From positions 35,324 to 99,323 of the forward strand of contig PBSR01000157.1 in assembly GCA_002726335.1 (NCBI GenBank): a DNA stretch of 64,000 bases, written 5' to 3'. Under the pieces are notes generated by a model. The model did no database searches. It saw only the letters and a program-made list of their open reading frames with translations, and had not been told where the DNA came from. The position numbers and the translations under genes are program-made. Below, one piece after another: positions 17,201 to 25,386 of this stretch; the first letter of the stretch is position 1, and each line of letters begins with the position of its first letter. The stretch comes from Gemmatimonadaceae bacterium (GTDB taxonomy: Bacteria > Latescibacterota > UBA2968 > UBA8231).

Positions 17201-17665
17201 GGGGACCTCGGAGAAGTCGAACTCGAAGATCCCCGGTTCCTCGGCGTCGGCGGGCAGATCCGGTTTGGCCAGATCCACCTTCTCGCGCACTCGCTGCAGG
17301 GCTTCGTCCATGTCGACGGAAGTGGAGAATTCCGCCACAACACTCGAGTAGCCTTCCACCGATGTCGAGGTCAGCTCTTCGAGGTCCGGAACCGTGTTCA
17401 GCTCCTGCTCCATCACGCGCGTCACGAGGGACTCGATGTCTTTCGGCGACACCCCCGGATAGATCGTGTTCACCGCGATCATGGGGATCTCGATCTCGGG
17501 GAACGACTCCTTCGGGATGCTGCGATAGGCGAGCACACCGGCCAGGGTGATGATGAAGAACAGGATCAGCACCGACGTACTGTGATTGACCGCCCACGAG
17601 GTGATGGGCAGCTCCTTGAAACGGTCCCTGTTCGCAGTGGGGTCCTGTTGGTCGTCGTTCATCAT
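14276..17665 (-). CDS. RND-family efflux pump inner-membrane subunit (AcrB-like)
   Basis: This 1129-residue protein has the RND layout: an N-terminal helix (VLILFFIITLAGVLAYRSIP), a periplasmic porter domain, six helices, a second large loop and six more helices. The proton-relay Asp is in TM4 (LGMLVDNAIVVVEN), and the second half has the matching AGIVVNNAIILIDF. The motif FPEIEIPMIAVNTIYPG near the start is typical of the drug/metabolite (HAE) class. A Gly-rich insert (GVATVGGGGGNALTGG) lies at the start of the second loop. It works with the adaptor and TolC-like channel just upstream to expel hydrophobic compounds. It begins one base after the adaptor stop. Confidence 0.95.
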   Translation of the reverse strand: MMNDDQQDPTANRDRFKELPITSWAVNHSTSVLILFFIITLAGVLAYRSIPKESFPEIEIPMIAVNTIYPGVSPKDIESLVTRVMEQELNTVPDLEELTSTSVEGYSSVVAEFSTSVDMDEALQRVREKVDLAKPDLPADAEEPGIFEFDFSEVPIMQVNLSGEYGLVRLKEIGEELEDELEQIPTVLRVDLRGGREREVKVDVSLSRLQFYGLSLEDMVDAVRDENVNIPGGSIDVGEMKFLVRIDGELHDPLLIRDIVIDTRDGRPIYVRDVADVDFGFAERESFARLDGNAVVTLDVIKRSGENIIETADAVRTAIDDMEPLFPPTTVVKITSDMSSEIRMMVSSLENNIISGLLLIVAVLLFFLGVRNSVLVGIAIPTSMLLSFLVLSVLGVTMNMVVLFSLILALGMLVDNAIVVVENTYRYVEEGWDRAEAARKATGEVAVPVMAATLTTLAAFGPMMFWPGIIGEFMSYLPLTLIITLSSSLFVALVIVPVLCARYLRVEGETSRPMPRLGRWILLVAGAVILLPMFLSNGFTMGLLAATAVICWLLNRVVLAPVGHWFQVQGLPGLVDRYERLLRWALAHRLSTVALTLATLVVTVVLFGQFNQGIEFFPEDIPPKQVWIDVETPVGTKVEFTDSIIRTLEAEVVHVEGYSDAESGVATVGGGGGNALTGGSQGPNAGRVMVSFVDYQDRERNTNETMARMQEQLGLDVAGAEVRIDKPAEGPPSGPPVNVEIVGTDPETLKELSDRVVYILRNSAVNARLTGLESDLDEARPELSVTVDREKAAMYGLSTTKVAGMVRTAVQGTEATQYRTGNDEYDVIVRLAEPWRTDLESLRDLTVTNDPGDQVPLVSVASWEVGEGLGSIRRKDMDRVATVSSKVKEGFQKNVVLAEVQETLQPFVNDELPPGYSVRFTGEAEDQAEAEGFLSRAFLIALGIIAFILVTQFNSVIKPFIILTSVILSTAGVLLGLMVFQMPFGVIMTGVGIISLAGIVVNNAIILIDFIDTLRERDGLSRHDALVRGGRTRLRPVILTAITTALGLVPLAIGLNFDFFGLYASLNPDLFWGGEQAAWWAPMAIAVIAGILFATFLTLVLVPVMYSMTEDMMGWFRRMFVGEMVEEQR

Positions 17666-18748
17666 CTACTCACCCACGATCCGCACGAGATCACCATCGG
17701 CGACCTGGTGCTGGCCGACGACGACGATCCGATCTCCCGCCGACAGACCGGCGGTGATGACGACCCGGTCGTTGGCCGACGGTCCCTGGGTCACCTGGCG
17801 TGCCACGGCGGTGGCGGCACTGGCGCTTTCGACGACGAAGGCTGCGTACCCGTCTTCGGTGCGCACAAGTGCCTGGCGCGGCACGACGATGGCGCCAGAG
17901 ATCAACCGCCGCTGCAGCGTCACATCAGCCACCATCTGCGGTTTGGCGCCGGCCACGGGTGTCTCGAGAGACAGCTCCACGGGAAAGGTTCGATTGCCGG
18001 AGTGGACCCTGGCGCCCACGTAGGACACGGAGGCCGTGCCCGTCACGTCGAGATCGCTGAAGCTGACACCGGCGGCGGCGCCGACCACGACGTCGGCGGC
18101 GTAGCGTTCCGGAACGCCTGCCGTCACCTTCAGCGGGTCCACATCGACGACACTGCCCACGGCCTGCCCGGGCGCGACGACGGAGCCGATCTCGACGAGT
18201 CGGGTGTCGAAGATGCCGTCGAAAGGGGCACGAATCGTCGTGCGTTGCAGGCGTTCCTCCATGAGTGCGTAGCGGGCGGTGGCGCTCTCCGCGGTGTACC
18301 GTGCCTGCAGGTATTCACTCTCGGTACCGATGCCATCTTCCTCGAACAGCTTACCGATGCGAGTCCACAGCTCCTCCGCCAGCTTCGCCTGCGCGCGGGC
18401 GTCGTTCCTCTGCGCCTCCAACAGGTCATCGTCGAGGCGGACCAGAATCTGGCCGGTCGTAACGGCAGTGCCCTTGTCGACGAGGATCTCAGCGACGGTG
18501 CCGCCTGCCTCGGCCGATACCATCACCTCGCGATCAGCCGCCACGGTCCCCGTCAGACGGATCACGTCGCGGAAGTCCTGCGTCTGCAGGGTCACGACTT
18601 CCACGTTGATGATGCGGCGCGTGTCCTGGGCCGCTGTCGGTGTTGCCGCGTCCGCACCGTCCGCCTCCTCCTCCCCACAGGCAGCCAGCAACAGGGCGGT
18701 GGCAGTGATGACGGCAAGCGTCACATGGGGTTTCAGACTCTTGTTCAT
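17666..18748 (-). CDS. RND efflux periplasmic adaptor (membrane fusion lipoprotein)
   Basis: This 360-residue protein has a lipoprotein signal with the lipobox LLLAAC, so it is anchored by a lipid. The lipoyl half-motifs (GGTVAEILVDKGTAVTTGQILVRLDD and RAPFDGIF...VAPGQ) flank a helical hairpin (LEAQRNDARAQAKLAEELW). They are followed by beta-barrel and membrane-proximal parts ending GQHQVADGDLVRIVGE. It bridges the RND pump and outer-membrane channel. It overlaps the TolC-like gene by ATGA and abuts the RND gene. Confidence 0.94.
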   Translation of the reverse strand: MNKSLKPHVTLAVITATALLLAACGEEEADGADAATPTAAQDTRRIINVEVVTLQTQDFRDVIRLTGTVAADREVMVSAEAGGTVAEILVDKGTAVTTGQILVRLDDDLLEAQRNDARAQAKLAEELWTRIGKLFEEDGIGTESEYLQARYTAESATARYALMEERLQRTTIRAPFDGIFDTRLVEIGSVVAPGQAVGSVVDVDPLKVTAGVPERYAADVVVGAAAGVSFSDLDVTGTASVSYVGARVHSGNRTFPVELSLETPVAGAKPQMVADVTLQRRLISGAIVVPRQALVRTEDGYAAFVVESASAATAVARQVTQGPSANDRVVITAGLSAGDRIVVVGQHQVADGDLVRIVGE

Positions 18749-20181
18749 CGTGCACTCTCCGAGGTCGGTCCGTCGACGTGGGCCACCTGGCCTACGGCGA
18801 GATCGAGACGGGCGCGCGTCGTCAGCAGATCGTGCGCCGCCTGGGCATGGTTGAATTCACTTCGTCGTAGCGCCACTTCCGCGTCCGTCATCTCCAGCCG
18901 GCTGCCGATGCCGCGTCGATAGCGCGCCAACGTGATCTGGTAACCGAGACCGGCTTGGGTCACGGCCAGCCGCTGGCCGCGCTCACGCGCGGCGGCTTCC
19001 GCCAGCGCCTCCGCCAAGTCGCGCACCTCGGCGGCGGCACGACCGCGCGCCACCTGCAGCTCGGTTTCGGCCTGCCGCTGCACGGCACGCTTCTGATTGA
19101 CCCGGGCGCCGCGCTGCATGCCGGAGAACAGCGGCAGCGACATGCTGACACCGGCGATCTTGCTGGTGGCTCGGCTGCGCTCATCACCAAAGAAGTTGGG
19201 GCTACCGTTCTGTTGTGCCTGCACGTCCCAGCTGCCGAAAAGCGACACCGTCGGCAGGTAGTCGGTCTGCTCGCTGCGCACATCCGTCTTGCGCAGTAGC
19301 GCCGTCTGCTCCAGCTGACGCAGGTCGGAGCGATTCTGCCGCGACCGCAGCACGAGATCCTCTGCCGTTGCCGGCGATACGACCAGATCGGCCAGCGCCA
19401 CCGTATCGATCAACGCTTCGTCATCTGTCAGACGCAGCCTGTGGGGCGACTCCAGATCCAGCTCCACGGCCAGCTGCCGGCGCGTCGAGGTGATGGCGTT
19501 TGTCGAGCGCAGCAGAGAGGGTTCAAGATTTGCCAGCTCCACCTGCAGTCTCAACACGTCGTACGAGGTCGACATCCCTGCCTCGTGTTGAGCCTGCGTT
19601 TCCGTCAGGGCCTGCCGCACACGGTCCAGGGAGCGTTCGGTGAGCCGCAGCTCTTCGCTGTGCAGCAGCAGGTCGTAGCACAGCACGCGCACGCGCGTGG
19701 CCACGTCGTGGGCTCGTCCCCGCACAACCTCCACCTGCAGCTGTTCGAACTGCTCGGCCGCGCTCAGGGCGATGAAGGCACGGGCGTCGAACAGCTTCTG
19801 CTGTACGCTGATGGCGCTTTGCCAGCTGTTATCGGCGCCGAACTGCAGCGAGATGAACTCCCCCTCGGCGGCGGTGGGATCGAATACGCGTGCCGGCACG
19901 AAGGAGACCGCCGGCGAGATGTTGCGCACGTACGACGCCGAGGCACTGACATCCGGCAGGATCGTGCCCCATTCCTCCGACACCCGCTTCTTCGCTTCCG
20001 ACAGTCCATGAGCGGCGGCTCGCAGGTCGAGGCTGCGCTCCATGGCCAGCTGCACGACGCCGTCGACGCTGAGCAGCAGCTCTTCGGCCGGCACGGTCTG
20101 TGCCTCGGCAGCCCTGGAGACGGCGACGATTGTCAGCCCAACGGCGATCACGCCCCGGAAGATCTGCCTCAACTTCTTCAT
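18745..20181 (-). CDS. TolC-family outer-membrane efflux channel
   Basis: This 478-residue protein starts with a signal peptide (IFRGVIAVGLTIVAVSRAAEAQ). It has two repeats of the outer-membrane factor type: long alpha-helical hairpins (AMERSLDLRAAAHGLSEAKKRV; RGRAAAEVRDLAEALAEAA) with short beta parts such as PDVSASASYVRNISPAVSF. The last repeat contains TLARYRRGIGSRLEMTDAEV, the usual helix cap. It forms the exit duct of the tripartite pump. It overlaps the TetR gene upstream and the adaptor gene downstream by four bases each. Confidence 0.94.
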   Translation of the reverse strand: MKKLRQIFRGVIAVGLTIVAVSRAAEAQTVPAEELLLSVDGVVQLAMERSLDLRAAAHGLSEAKKRVSEEWGTILPDVSASASYVRNISPAVSFVPARVFDPTAAEGEFISLQFGADNSWQSAISVQQKLFDARAFIALSAAEQFEQLQVEVVRGRAHDVATRVRVLCYDLLLHSEELRLTERSLDRVRQALTETQAQHEAGMSTSYDVLRLQVELANLEPSLLRSTNAITSTRRQLAVELDLESPHRLRLTDDEALIDTVALADLVVSPATAEDLVLRSRQNRSDLRQLEQTALLRKTDVRSEQTDYLPTVSLFGSWDVQAQQNGSPNFFGDERSRATSKIAGVSMSLPLFSGMQRGARVNQKRAVQRQAETELQVARGRAAAEVRDLAEALAEAAARERGQRLAVTQAGLGYQITLARYRRGIGSRLEMTDAEVALRRSEFNHAQAAHDLLTTRARLDLAVGQVAHVDGPTSESAR

Positions 20182-20804
20182 GTGGCATGGCTCGCTGTTG
20201 TAGTCGTCGGCGTTGTTGGCCGGTACTCCGCTGTTGCCATCGCGTGGAGAGTGCGCCAGCCGGAGTCATGGTAAACCTGTCGAAACATCTCTTCGTCCAT
20301 ATCCAGACAATCCCGCAGAAAGATGGAAATCAGTCCGTGCGCGTGAGCCCACAGAGTCAGGGAGACTTCTCTTGCATCGAGATGGCCGTGCAGCAGCCCC
20401 GCCGCGATGCATTCGCGCACACGATCGGTGAAGAACTGACCGACACCGGCCATCCGCGCCGTCAGCGTTTCGGGGAATCTCTCCACACCCAGGGTGTGGG
20501 CCGGCGCGTACATCATCTCGTAGAGCTTGGGATTGCCCAGGGCGAAATCGAGATAGCCGCGGCCGGCGAGGCGAAAGCGATCCGCCGGCGTGCTCCCCGA
20601 CAGGGCCACGGAAAGATGCTCGGCGCACAGGCGATAGGCCTCGCTGACGACATCGAGCAGAATCTCTTCGCGGCTGTCGTAGTGTTTGTAGAGTGCCGGC
20701 GCTGTCACCCCGAGATCCCGGGCCAGCCGCCGCATGGAGACCGCATCGAGGCCGCCGTGCAGATAGAGCTCACAGGCCTGGGTGAGAATGTCGTTCCGAT
20801 CCAT
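20178..20804 (-). CDS. TetR/AcrR-family repressor of the efflux operon
   Basis: The N-terminal helix-turn-helix is standard (ILTQACELYLHGGLDAVSMRRLA, then DLGVTAPALYKHYDSREEIL). The remaining 150 residues are the helical ligand-binding and dimer domain with a WHG-like pattern (TLWAHAHGLISIFL). It is the first gene of the tetR-tolC-adaptor-RND operon, and its stop overlaps the tolC-like start. A 15-bp palindrome two bases before its start is the obvious autoregulatory operator. It probably derepresses when a pump substrate binds. Confidence 0.93.
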   Translation of the reverse strand: MDRNDILTQACELYLHGGLDAVSMRRLARDLGVTAPALYKHYDSREEILLDVVSEAYRLCAEHLSVALSGSTPADRFRLAGRGYLDFALGNPKLYEMMYAPAHTLGVERFPETLTARMAGVGQFFTDRVRECIAAGLLHGHLDAREVSLTLWAHAHGLISIFLRDCLDMDEEMFRQVYHDSGWRTLHAMATAEYRPTTPTTTTASHAT

Positions 20805-20805
20805 A

Positions 20806-20842
20806 GTTAACGACGTTAACCGTGGAACGTGGATCTTGTCAA
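20806..20842 (-). promoter_or_regulatory. TetR-type operator overlapping the efflux operon promoter
   Basis: GTTAACGACGTTAAC (20806-20820) is a perfect 7+1+7 palindrome ending two bases before the tetR ATG. A consensus TTGACA (-35) lies at 20842-20837. With a 17-18 base spacer the -10 falls inside the palindrome and transcription would begin at or a few bases before the ATG. No Shine-Dalgarno is visible, so the message may be leaderless. Confidence 0.6.
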
Positions 20843-21001
20843 CAGTTCAGGGGATTCTCGGTGAACTGTGTGATACTCCGCTCCCCCTCGGCGCTTGACT
20901 GCCCCCGACACGACACCAATCTGCAGGCCCGCTCTTGCGCTGGTCTGTCGGGCGGGTAAAGAAGTGTGAAGCGGAAGAATGCTCGCCACGCTGGACGCGT
21001 G

Positions 21002-21029
21002 GTAACACCAGTAGCCCAGCTGGTGTTAC
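21002..21029. repeat. 10-bp inverted repeat upstream of the exported protein gene
   Basis: GTAACACCAG (21002-21011) and CTGGTGTTAC (21020-21029) are perfectly complementary arms around an 8-base loop. There is no T-tract. The element lies about 57 bases before the GTG start of the next gene and could be an operator or a leader hairpin. Confidence 0.45.
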
Positions 21030-21085
21030 ACGGTAGATGGCTGGCTTCCAGCTACTACTCAAGAACCCTCGCCAGGAGCTGCGAC

Positions 21086-22033
21086 GTGAGATTCAGATGG
21101 CGATCGCTGGTGCTGCTGCTGACCCATGGCGTCGCCTACCCCTGCGATTTCGAGGTGTATTCCATCGAGCAGAACCTCGAGCAGTCCGAGGTCGTCGTCG
21201 TCGGCCGCATAGACTCCCTCGATACCGAAACCATTGAAATCGATGCAGAAAATGAGTGGTCTTTGCGGGCGGTACACAGAGCCTACGTCGACGTCGATCA
21301 GGTGCTTCGAGGTCAGCTGCCTGCCGGACCGCTCGTTCTACAGTTTGTACCGGAACTGGCACGCACGTCCTGCTCAGACTTGCTGCAACCCTACCAGGTG
21401 GGCGCGCACCTGCTGCTGATGCTCGGCTCGCCAGCCGCCTCAGACACTCTATGGGCGCCGCTGATCCCACCCAATGTCCTGCCGCTCACGTCCCTGTACG
21501 AAGACACGGCCCTGTACGACTACGTACAGTCCGTCGCCGAAACCGGACGGTCCGCCATTCGCGCCGTGGTCACAGGGGAATCGACGGCCCCCTGGGGTGA
21601 CCGGCCCCGCTTTGATGCGAAGGTGACCAACCGGCTGCATCAGCCTCTTGCCGTGCAGGTCGGCTCAGCGCCGCTCCCGACAGGCATGGCCGATATGCCC
21701 GTGTTGCGGTTTCATCTGAACAAGCGGGGTGAGCACACGTTTGAGCCGCTGGACTCAGAGAGGGCGGCTTCGATGATCGAACCGGGTGAGACGGCGCGAT
21801 TGTCCTTTGACCTGTTCGATTTCTACCGGTTGACCCACCCCGGGGAGTACGGCATCCAGGGGTGGTTGTTCCTGCCAGATGGGGACGAAGGCATGGGCGA
21901 CAACTGGGGCAACTACCGCTGGCTCTGGTCTTTCACAACGGACAGGGAGACGTTGATTGGATCCGCGAGCTGGGGCACCGTCAAAGCCCGAGATGCCCGA
22001 TCCTGGTCAGGACTGCCGCCGCCGACGCGCTGA
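21086..22033 (+). CDS. Exported hypothetical protein (NTR/TIMP-like N-terminal region possible)
   Basis: From GTG 21086 the protein has 315 residues and a short signal peptide (FRWRSLVLLLTHGVAYPC), with a cysteine near the likely cleavage site. AGGAG eight bases upstream supports this start over an upstream ATG at 20966. The region FEVYSIEQNLEQSEVVVVGRIDS and a later paired cysteine (LARTSCSDLLQPYQVGAHLLLML) resemble the netrin/TIMP-like domain of bacterial exported proteins with C-x-V...A-D-x-V-F-x-G-x-V. I hold this only as a possibility. The C-terminal part is a beta-rich domain with MIEPGETARLSFDLFDFY. Function unknown. Confidence 0.6.
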   Translation: MRFRWRSLVLLLTHGVAYPCDFEVYSIEQNLEQSEVVVVGRIDSLDTETIEIDAENEWSLRAVHRAYVDVDQVLRGQLPAGPLVLQFVPELARTSCSDLLQPYQVGAHLLLMLGSPAASDTLWAPLIPPNVLPLTSLYEDTALYDYVQSVAETGRSAIRAVVTGESTAPWGDRPRFDAKVTNRLHQPLAVQVGSAPLPTGMADMPVLRFHLNKRGEHTFEPLDSERAASMIEPGETARLSFDLFDFYRLTHPGEYGIQGWLFLPDGDEGMGDNWGNYRWLWSFTTDRETLIGSASWGTVKARDARSWSGLPPPTR

Positions 22034-22067
22034 ATTGATCGACATCGGCCCCCAGCCTCCCGCCAGA

Positions 22068-22435
22068 TCAACGCCCGAGCGTTGACGAACATCTGATGAT
22101 TCCGCGGTACTTCTATCTGCATCGTTTCTCCGCCAGAGTGAGAAAACCGAAAGACGCCGGAGGAAAGCCTGCCAAGAACTGACAGCAGCAAGAAAGAGGA
22201 GAGGGAAGAGTCACGGATGCCGAGCGGGCGGGCGACGGTGTCGGAGGCGTCCCTCAGCGAAGGGCAGCCCGGACGAACAGGGCCGCTTGCGGCCCGTCGG
22301 GCCCCGAAGGGGTGAGCGACAGGATGTCGCTCGCTGACTGTGCCACAGGGACGTGGCATCAGTCAGCCGGTGAGTCCGGGCGCGGCCCGCGCTGCGGGCC
22401 GCCGCAGGCATCGGCGCCCGCACGCCCAAGCTCGG
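22068..22435. repeat. Structured intergenic element: series of strong hairpins (gene-free 22034-22439)
   Basis: No credible gene lies in this 406-base gap between two convergent genes. It holds a run of perfect or near-perfect inverted repeats: TCAACGC/GCGTTGA (22068-22085), GGGCCGC/GCGGCCC (22280-22295), CCCC-GAA-GGGG (about 22303-22313), GAGCGAC/GTCGCTC (22314-22332), a 14-bp stem GCTGACTG+TGCCAC closed by GTGGCA+CAGTCAGC with a one-base bulge (22333-22367), and GCGGCCCGC/GCGGGCCGC. CCGAGC (22220-22225) could pair with GCTCGG (22430-22435) to close the whole. It begins right after the aldo/keto reductase stop. It could be a dispersed palindromic repeat, a structured RNA or a double-sided terminator. 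Confidence 0.55.
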
Positions 22436-22439
22436 ACTC

Positions 22440-23375
22440 TCAGACCAACGCGCTCACATCAATCCCAAACGCCTCCCCAAACTCCCTCCAGACATCCACA
22501 CTCACCACCGCCATCCCGGCCTTATACGACGACCGCACCTCATCCGCACTCGCCTGTCCCGGCAACACGAAACCATCTACAGGCGCCGCCATACAGAACT
22601 GAATCGCCAGATGTCGGATGTCGATATCACGCTCCCGGCACCAACTCCACATTCGATGTGTCTTCGGCTCCGTCATGTCGCGGATCTTGCGCTGTTCGTT
22701 CTCGGCATCGGGCTCGGCGCCGGTCAGCAGGCCCATGGCCAGCGGGCTGGCCAGGATCACTCCCACATCCTTCTCGCGACATAGTGGAAACAGCTCCGTC
22801 GCTGCCGCCTGGGTCAGCAGGTTGTACTCGAGATAAGTGAGAATCAGCTCGATGTGACCGGTGTCGATGGCCCGCCGGTGCACCTCGGCGTTGCGGGCAC
22901 CGATGCCGATGTGGCGCACCTTGCCTTCTTCCTTCAGCCGCAACAGTTCGTCCAGTGCGTTGCCCGGCGCCAGGGGATCGACGATATCGTCCGTCTGCAG
23001 CTGCTCCGGCTGGTCATACCCGTGGATCAGTACGCTGTCGAGGTAGTCGGTGCGCAGATCCCGCAGGCTGGCCTCCACGCTGGACCGTGTCCTGGCCGCC
23101 GAGTGATCCGACGTGCGCTCGTTGCGCACGTGACTGCTCACCTTGGCCTGCAGGTAGACTCGGTCCCGTCTGCCGCCCTCGGCCAGCACATCACCCCAGG
23201 TCTGCTCGTCCTGGCCGGGGTAGGTGTCGAGAAAGTTCATCCCCAGCTCCAAGGCCGCCTCGATGCCGGCGATCGTGCCTTGCCGTCCGGCCTTGTGCCA
23301 CCAGGCGCCGCCCAGGCCCACGGCAGCGGGTTCCATTCCGCTGCGTCCAAGGCGGCGTTTCGGCAGCTCCGTCAT
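22440..23375 (-). CDS. Aldo/keto reductase
   Basis: This 311-residue (beta/alpha)8 oxidoreductase has LGRSGMEPAAVGLGG near the start, FLDTYPGQDEQTWGDVL with the catalytic Asp and Tyr, LQAKVSSH with the Lys, and DSVLIHGYD with the His. It would reduce or oxidise a sugar or aldehyde with NAD(P). I chose ATG 23375, which follows the SEC-C gene stop by four bases; the frame extends to 23651 but overlaps that gene. The C-terminal part keeps LVLPGQASADEV-type cofactor contacts. Confidence 0.87.
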   Translation of the reverse strand: MTELPKRRLGRSGMEPAAVGLGGAWWHKAGRQGTIAGIEAALELGMNFLDTYPGQDEQTWGDVLAEGGRRDRVYLQAKVSSHVRNERTSDHSAARTRSSVEASLRDLRTDYLDSVLIHGYDQPEQLQTDDIVDPLAPGNALDELLRLKEEGKVRHIGIGARNAEVHRRAIDTGHIELILTYLEYNLLTQAAATELFPLCREKDVGVILASPLAMGLLTGAEPDAENEQRKIRDMTEPKTHRMWSWCRERDIDIRHLAIQFCMAAPVDGFVLPGQASADEVRSSYKAGMAVVSVDVWREFGEAFGIDVSALV

Positions 23376-23379
23376 CCTG

Positions 23380-23826
23380 TCAGCCTTCCAGCATGGACAT
23401 GCAGCACTTCTTGTACTTCTTGCCGCTGCCACAGGGGCAGGGATCGTTGCGGCCCGTCTCACCACCGGCCTTGCGTACCGTCGCCCCGCGCACCGAACCA
23501 TCGTCACGGAAACCGTCGGCGTAGTCCTTCTCCATGGTGGCCACCCTGTCGGACCATTGGTCCCCCATGGGAAAACGACCTGTCGTCGGCAGAAACTCAA
23601 GAAACGCCTGCAGCAGCTTCGGAAAGGTGCGCCGATGTGTGGCGGGCACATCGAGGCGCGCCACGCCGTTCAGGGCGCGGCGCATGTTCTCTTCGGACAC
23701 GACCTCACCCACTTCGTCACACCAATGGGCCAGCAGCGGCTCGGCATTGTGCTTCAGCGCCGAATCCAGCAGCAGGAAATGCTGCGACTGCGCGAAAGTG
23801 CCGACTTCGTCGGTGAGCTTGGCCAT
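23380..23826 (-). CDS. SEC-C zinc-motif protein
   Basis: This 148-residue protein ends with the SEC-C zinc-binding motif [18 protein letters not shown] (C-x-C...C-C), the same motif that ends SecA. The N-terminal 110 residues are helical ([37 protein letters not shown]) with no catalytic pattern I recognise. SEC-C motifs usually mediate contacts with other proteins or ribosomes. The gene ends five bases before the aldo/keto reductase start on the same strand. Confidence 0.85.
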   Translation of the reverse strand: MAKLTDEVGTFAQSQHFLLLDSALKHNAEPLLAHWCDEVGEVVSEENMRRALNGVARLDVPATHRRTFPKLLQAFLEFLPTTGRFPMGDQWSDRVATMEKDYADGFRDDGSVRGATVRKAGGETGRNDPCPCGSGKKYKKCCMSMLEG

Positions 23827-23893
23827 GTCGTCAAGATAGCCCTCGCGGAACCAGGTTCGCGAGGGCGTTGGGAGTTGTTGCGGGGCAGGCTGC

Positions 23894-25384
23894 TCAGGGC
23901 AGCGACGTCGATCCCATCAGGTACCTGTCGCACTCGCGGGCCGCCTCGCGGCCCTCCTTGAGAGCCCACACCACCAGACTCATGCCCCGGCGCACGTCGC
24001 CGGCGGCGAACACGCCGGGAATGCTGGTGACGTACTTGCCGAGTTCAGCCTTCACGTTGGAGCGCTGGTCCCGCTCGAGACCCAGTGCCTCGGGAACCGT
24101 ATCCTGTGGCCCCAGCCAGCCCATGGCCAAAAGCACCAGCTCGGCGGGCCATTCCTTCTCCGTACCCGGCACCTCGCGGAAAGGTGGACCGTTGTCGACC
24201 TGCACCCACTCCACTTCTCTGGTCAGCAGGGCACGCACGTTGCCGGCCTCGTCGCCGAGGAACTCTGCCGTGCTGATGAGAAACTCGCGGGGATCCCGGC
24301 CGTCGCGGGCCTCGGCCTCTTCGTGACCGTAGTCCAGTTTGTAGACCTTCGGCCACTCCGGCCACGGGTTGCCATTGGAGCGCGCTGCCGGCGGCGGCGG
24401 GATGATGTCGAACTGGAACACACTCTTGCAGCCATGCCACAGCGAGGTGGCGACACAGTCCGTGCCTGTGTCGTTGCCACCGAGAACGATGACGTTCTTG
24501 TCTTTGGCCGAAATGTACTTGCCATCCGCCAACTCGGAGTCGAGCAGGGACTTGGTGTGGCCATGCAGAAAGTCGATGGCCTGGTGGATGCCGTTGAGTT
24601 CCCGCCCGGGCTTGGGCAGTTCGCGTGGATTCAGCGCCCCGATGCAGAGCACGACAGCATCGTGCTCGTCGACGAGTTGCTGTGCCGGGAGGTCGGTGCC
24701 GATCTCGGTGTTGGTGACGAAGGTGACACCCTCGGCTTCCATCTGGTCGACGCGGCGCTGCACGATGCGCTTGTCGAGCTTCATGTTGGGGACGCCATAC
24801 ATCAGCAGTCCGCCGATACGGTCCGAGCGTTCGTACACGGTGACCCGGTGACCGGCGCGATTCAGCTGGATCGCTGCGCTCAGGCCCGCAGGGCCCGACC
24901 CGACGACGGCAACCGTCTTGCCGGTACGCTTTTCCGGCGGTTGCGGCACGATCCAGCCCTCCGCCCACCCCTTCTCGACGATCGACACCTCGATGTTCCT
25001 GATGGTCACCGGGGAGTCGTTGAGACCCACCACGCATGACCCTTCACACGGTGCCGGACAGATACGACCGGTGAACTCAGGGAAGTTGTTCGTCTTGTGC
25101 AGGCGTTCCAGAGCTTCCCGCCACAGACCCCGGTAGATGAGATCGTTCCATTCGGGGATCAGGTTGTTGAGCGGGCACCCTGAAGCGAAGGGCGAGTTCA
25201 CCGGCAGTGTCTGTCCCGTGTGGCAGAACGGAACGCCGCAGTCCATGCACCGGCTGCCCTGATCCCGCAGCTTTTCGTCACTCAGGTGCAGGTGAAACTC
25301 ATCGTAATCCTTGAGGCGCTCGATGGGATCCCGATCCTCGGGCAACTCCCGCTCGGTCTCCATGAATCCAGTTGGCTTACCCAT
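23894..25384 (-). CDS. gltD: Glutamate synthase [NADPH] small subunit
   Basis: This 496-residue flavoprotein has the N-terminal cysteine clusters for [4Fe-4S] centres ([12 protein letters not shown], then [16 protein letters not shown] and [11 protein letters not shown]). The FAD-binding [17 protein letters not shown] and the NADPH-binding [14 protein letters not shown] follow. It passes electrons from NADPH to the large subunit for making two glutamates from glutamine and 2-oxoglutarate. In the NADPH site GNDTG replaces the usual GGGDTG-type spacing seen in many GltD, a minor change. It starts right after gltB and completes the gltBD operon. Length is near the usual 470-490. Confidence 0.97.
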   Translation of the reverse strand: MGKPTGFMETERELPEDRDPIERLKDYDEFHLHLSDEKLRDQGSRCMDCGVPFCHTGQTLPVNSPFASGCPLNNLIPEWNDLIYRGLWREALERLHKTNNFPEFTGRICPAPCEGSCVVGLNDSPVTIRNIEVSIVEKGWAEGWIVPQPPEKRTGKTVAVVGSGPAGLSAAIQLNRAGHRVTVYERSDRIGGLLMYGVPNMKLDKRIVQRRVDQMEAEGVTFVTNTEIGTDLPAQQLVDEHDAVVLCIGALNPRELPKPGRELNGIHQAIDFLHGHTKSLLDSELADGKYISAKDKNVIVLGGNDTGTDCVATSLWHGCKSVFQFDIIPPPPAARSNGNPWPEWPKVYKLDYGHEEAEARDGRDPREFLISTAEFLGDEAGNVRALLTREVEWVQVDNGPPFREVPGTEKEWPAELVLLAMGWLGPQDTVPEALGLERDQRSNVKAELGKYVTSIPGVFAAGDVRRGMSLVVWALKEGREAARECDRYLMGSTSLP

Positions 25385-25386
25385 GC

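Noticed and set aside
15704..18922. A 1072-codon open frame on the plus strand
   Set aside because: It is antisense to the RND pump and adaptor genes, is rich in His, Arg, Gln and Gly in a way typical of shadow frames in GC-rich DNA, and has no domain.
21913..22359. A 148-codon minus-strand frame through the hairpin region
   Set aside because: It runs across the hairpins and into the antisense of the exported protein gene and has no recognisable domain; the inverted repeats explain the open frame.
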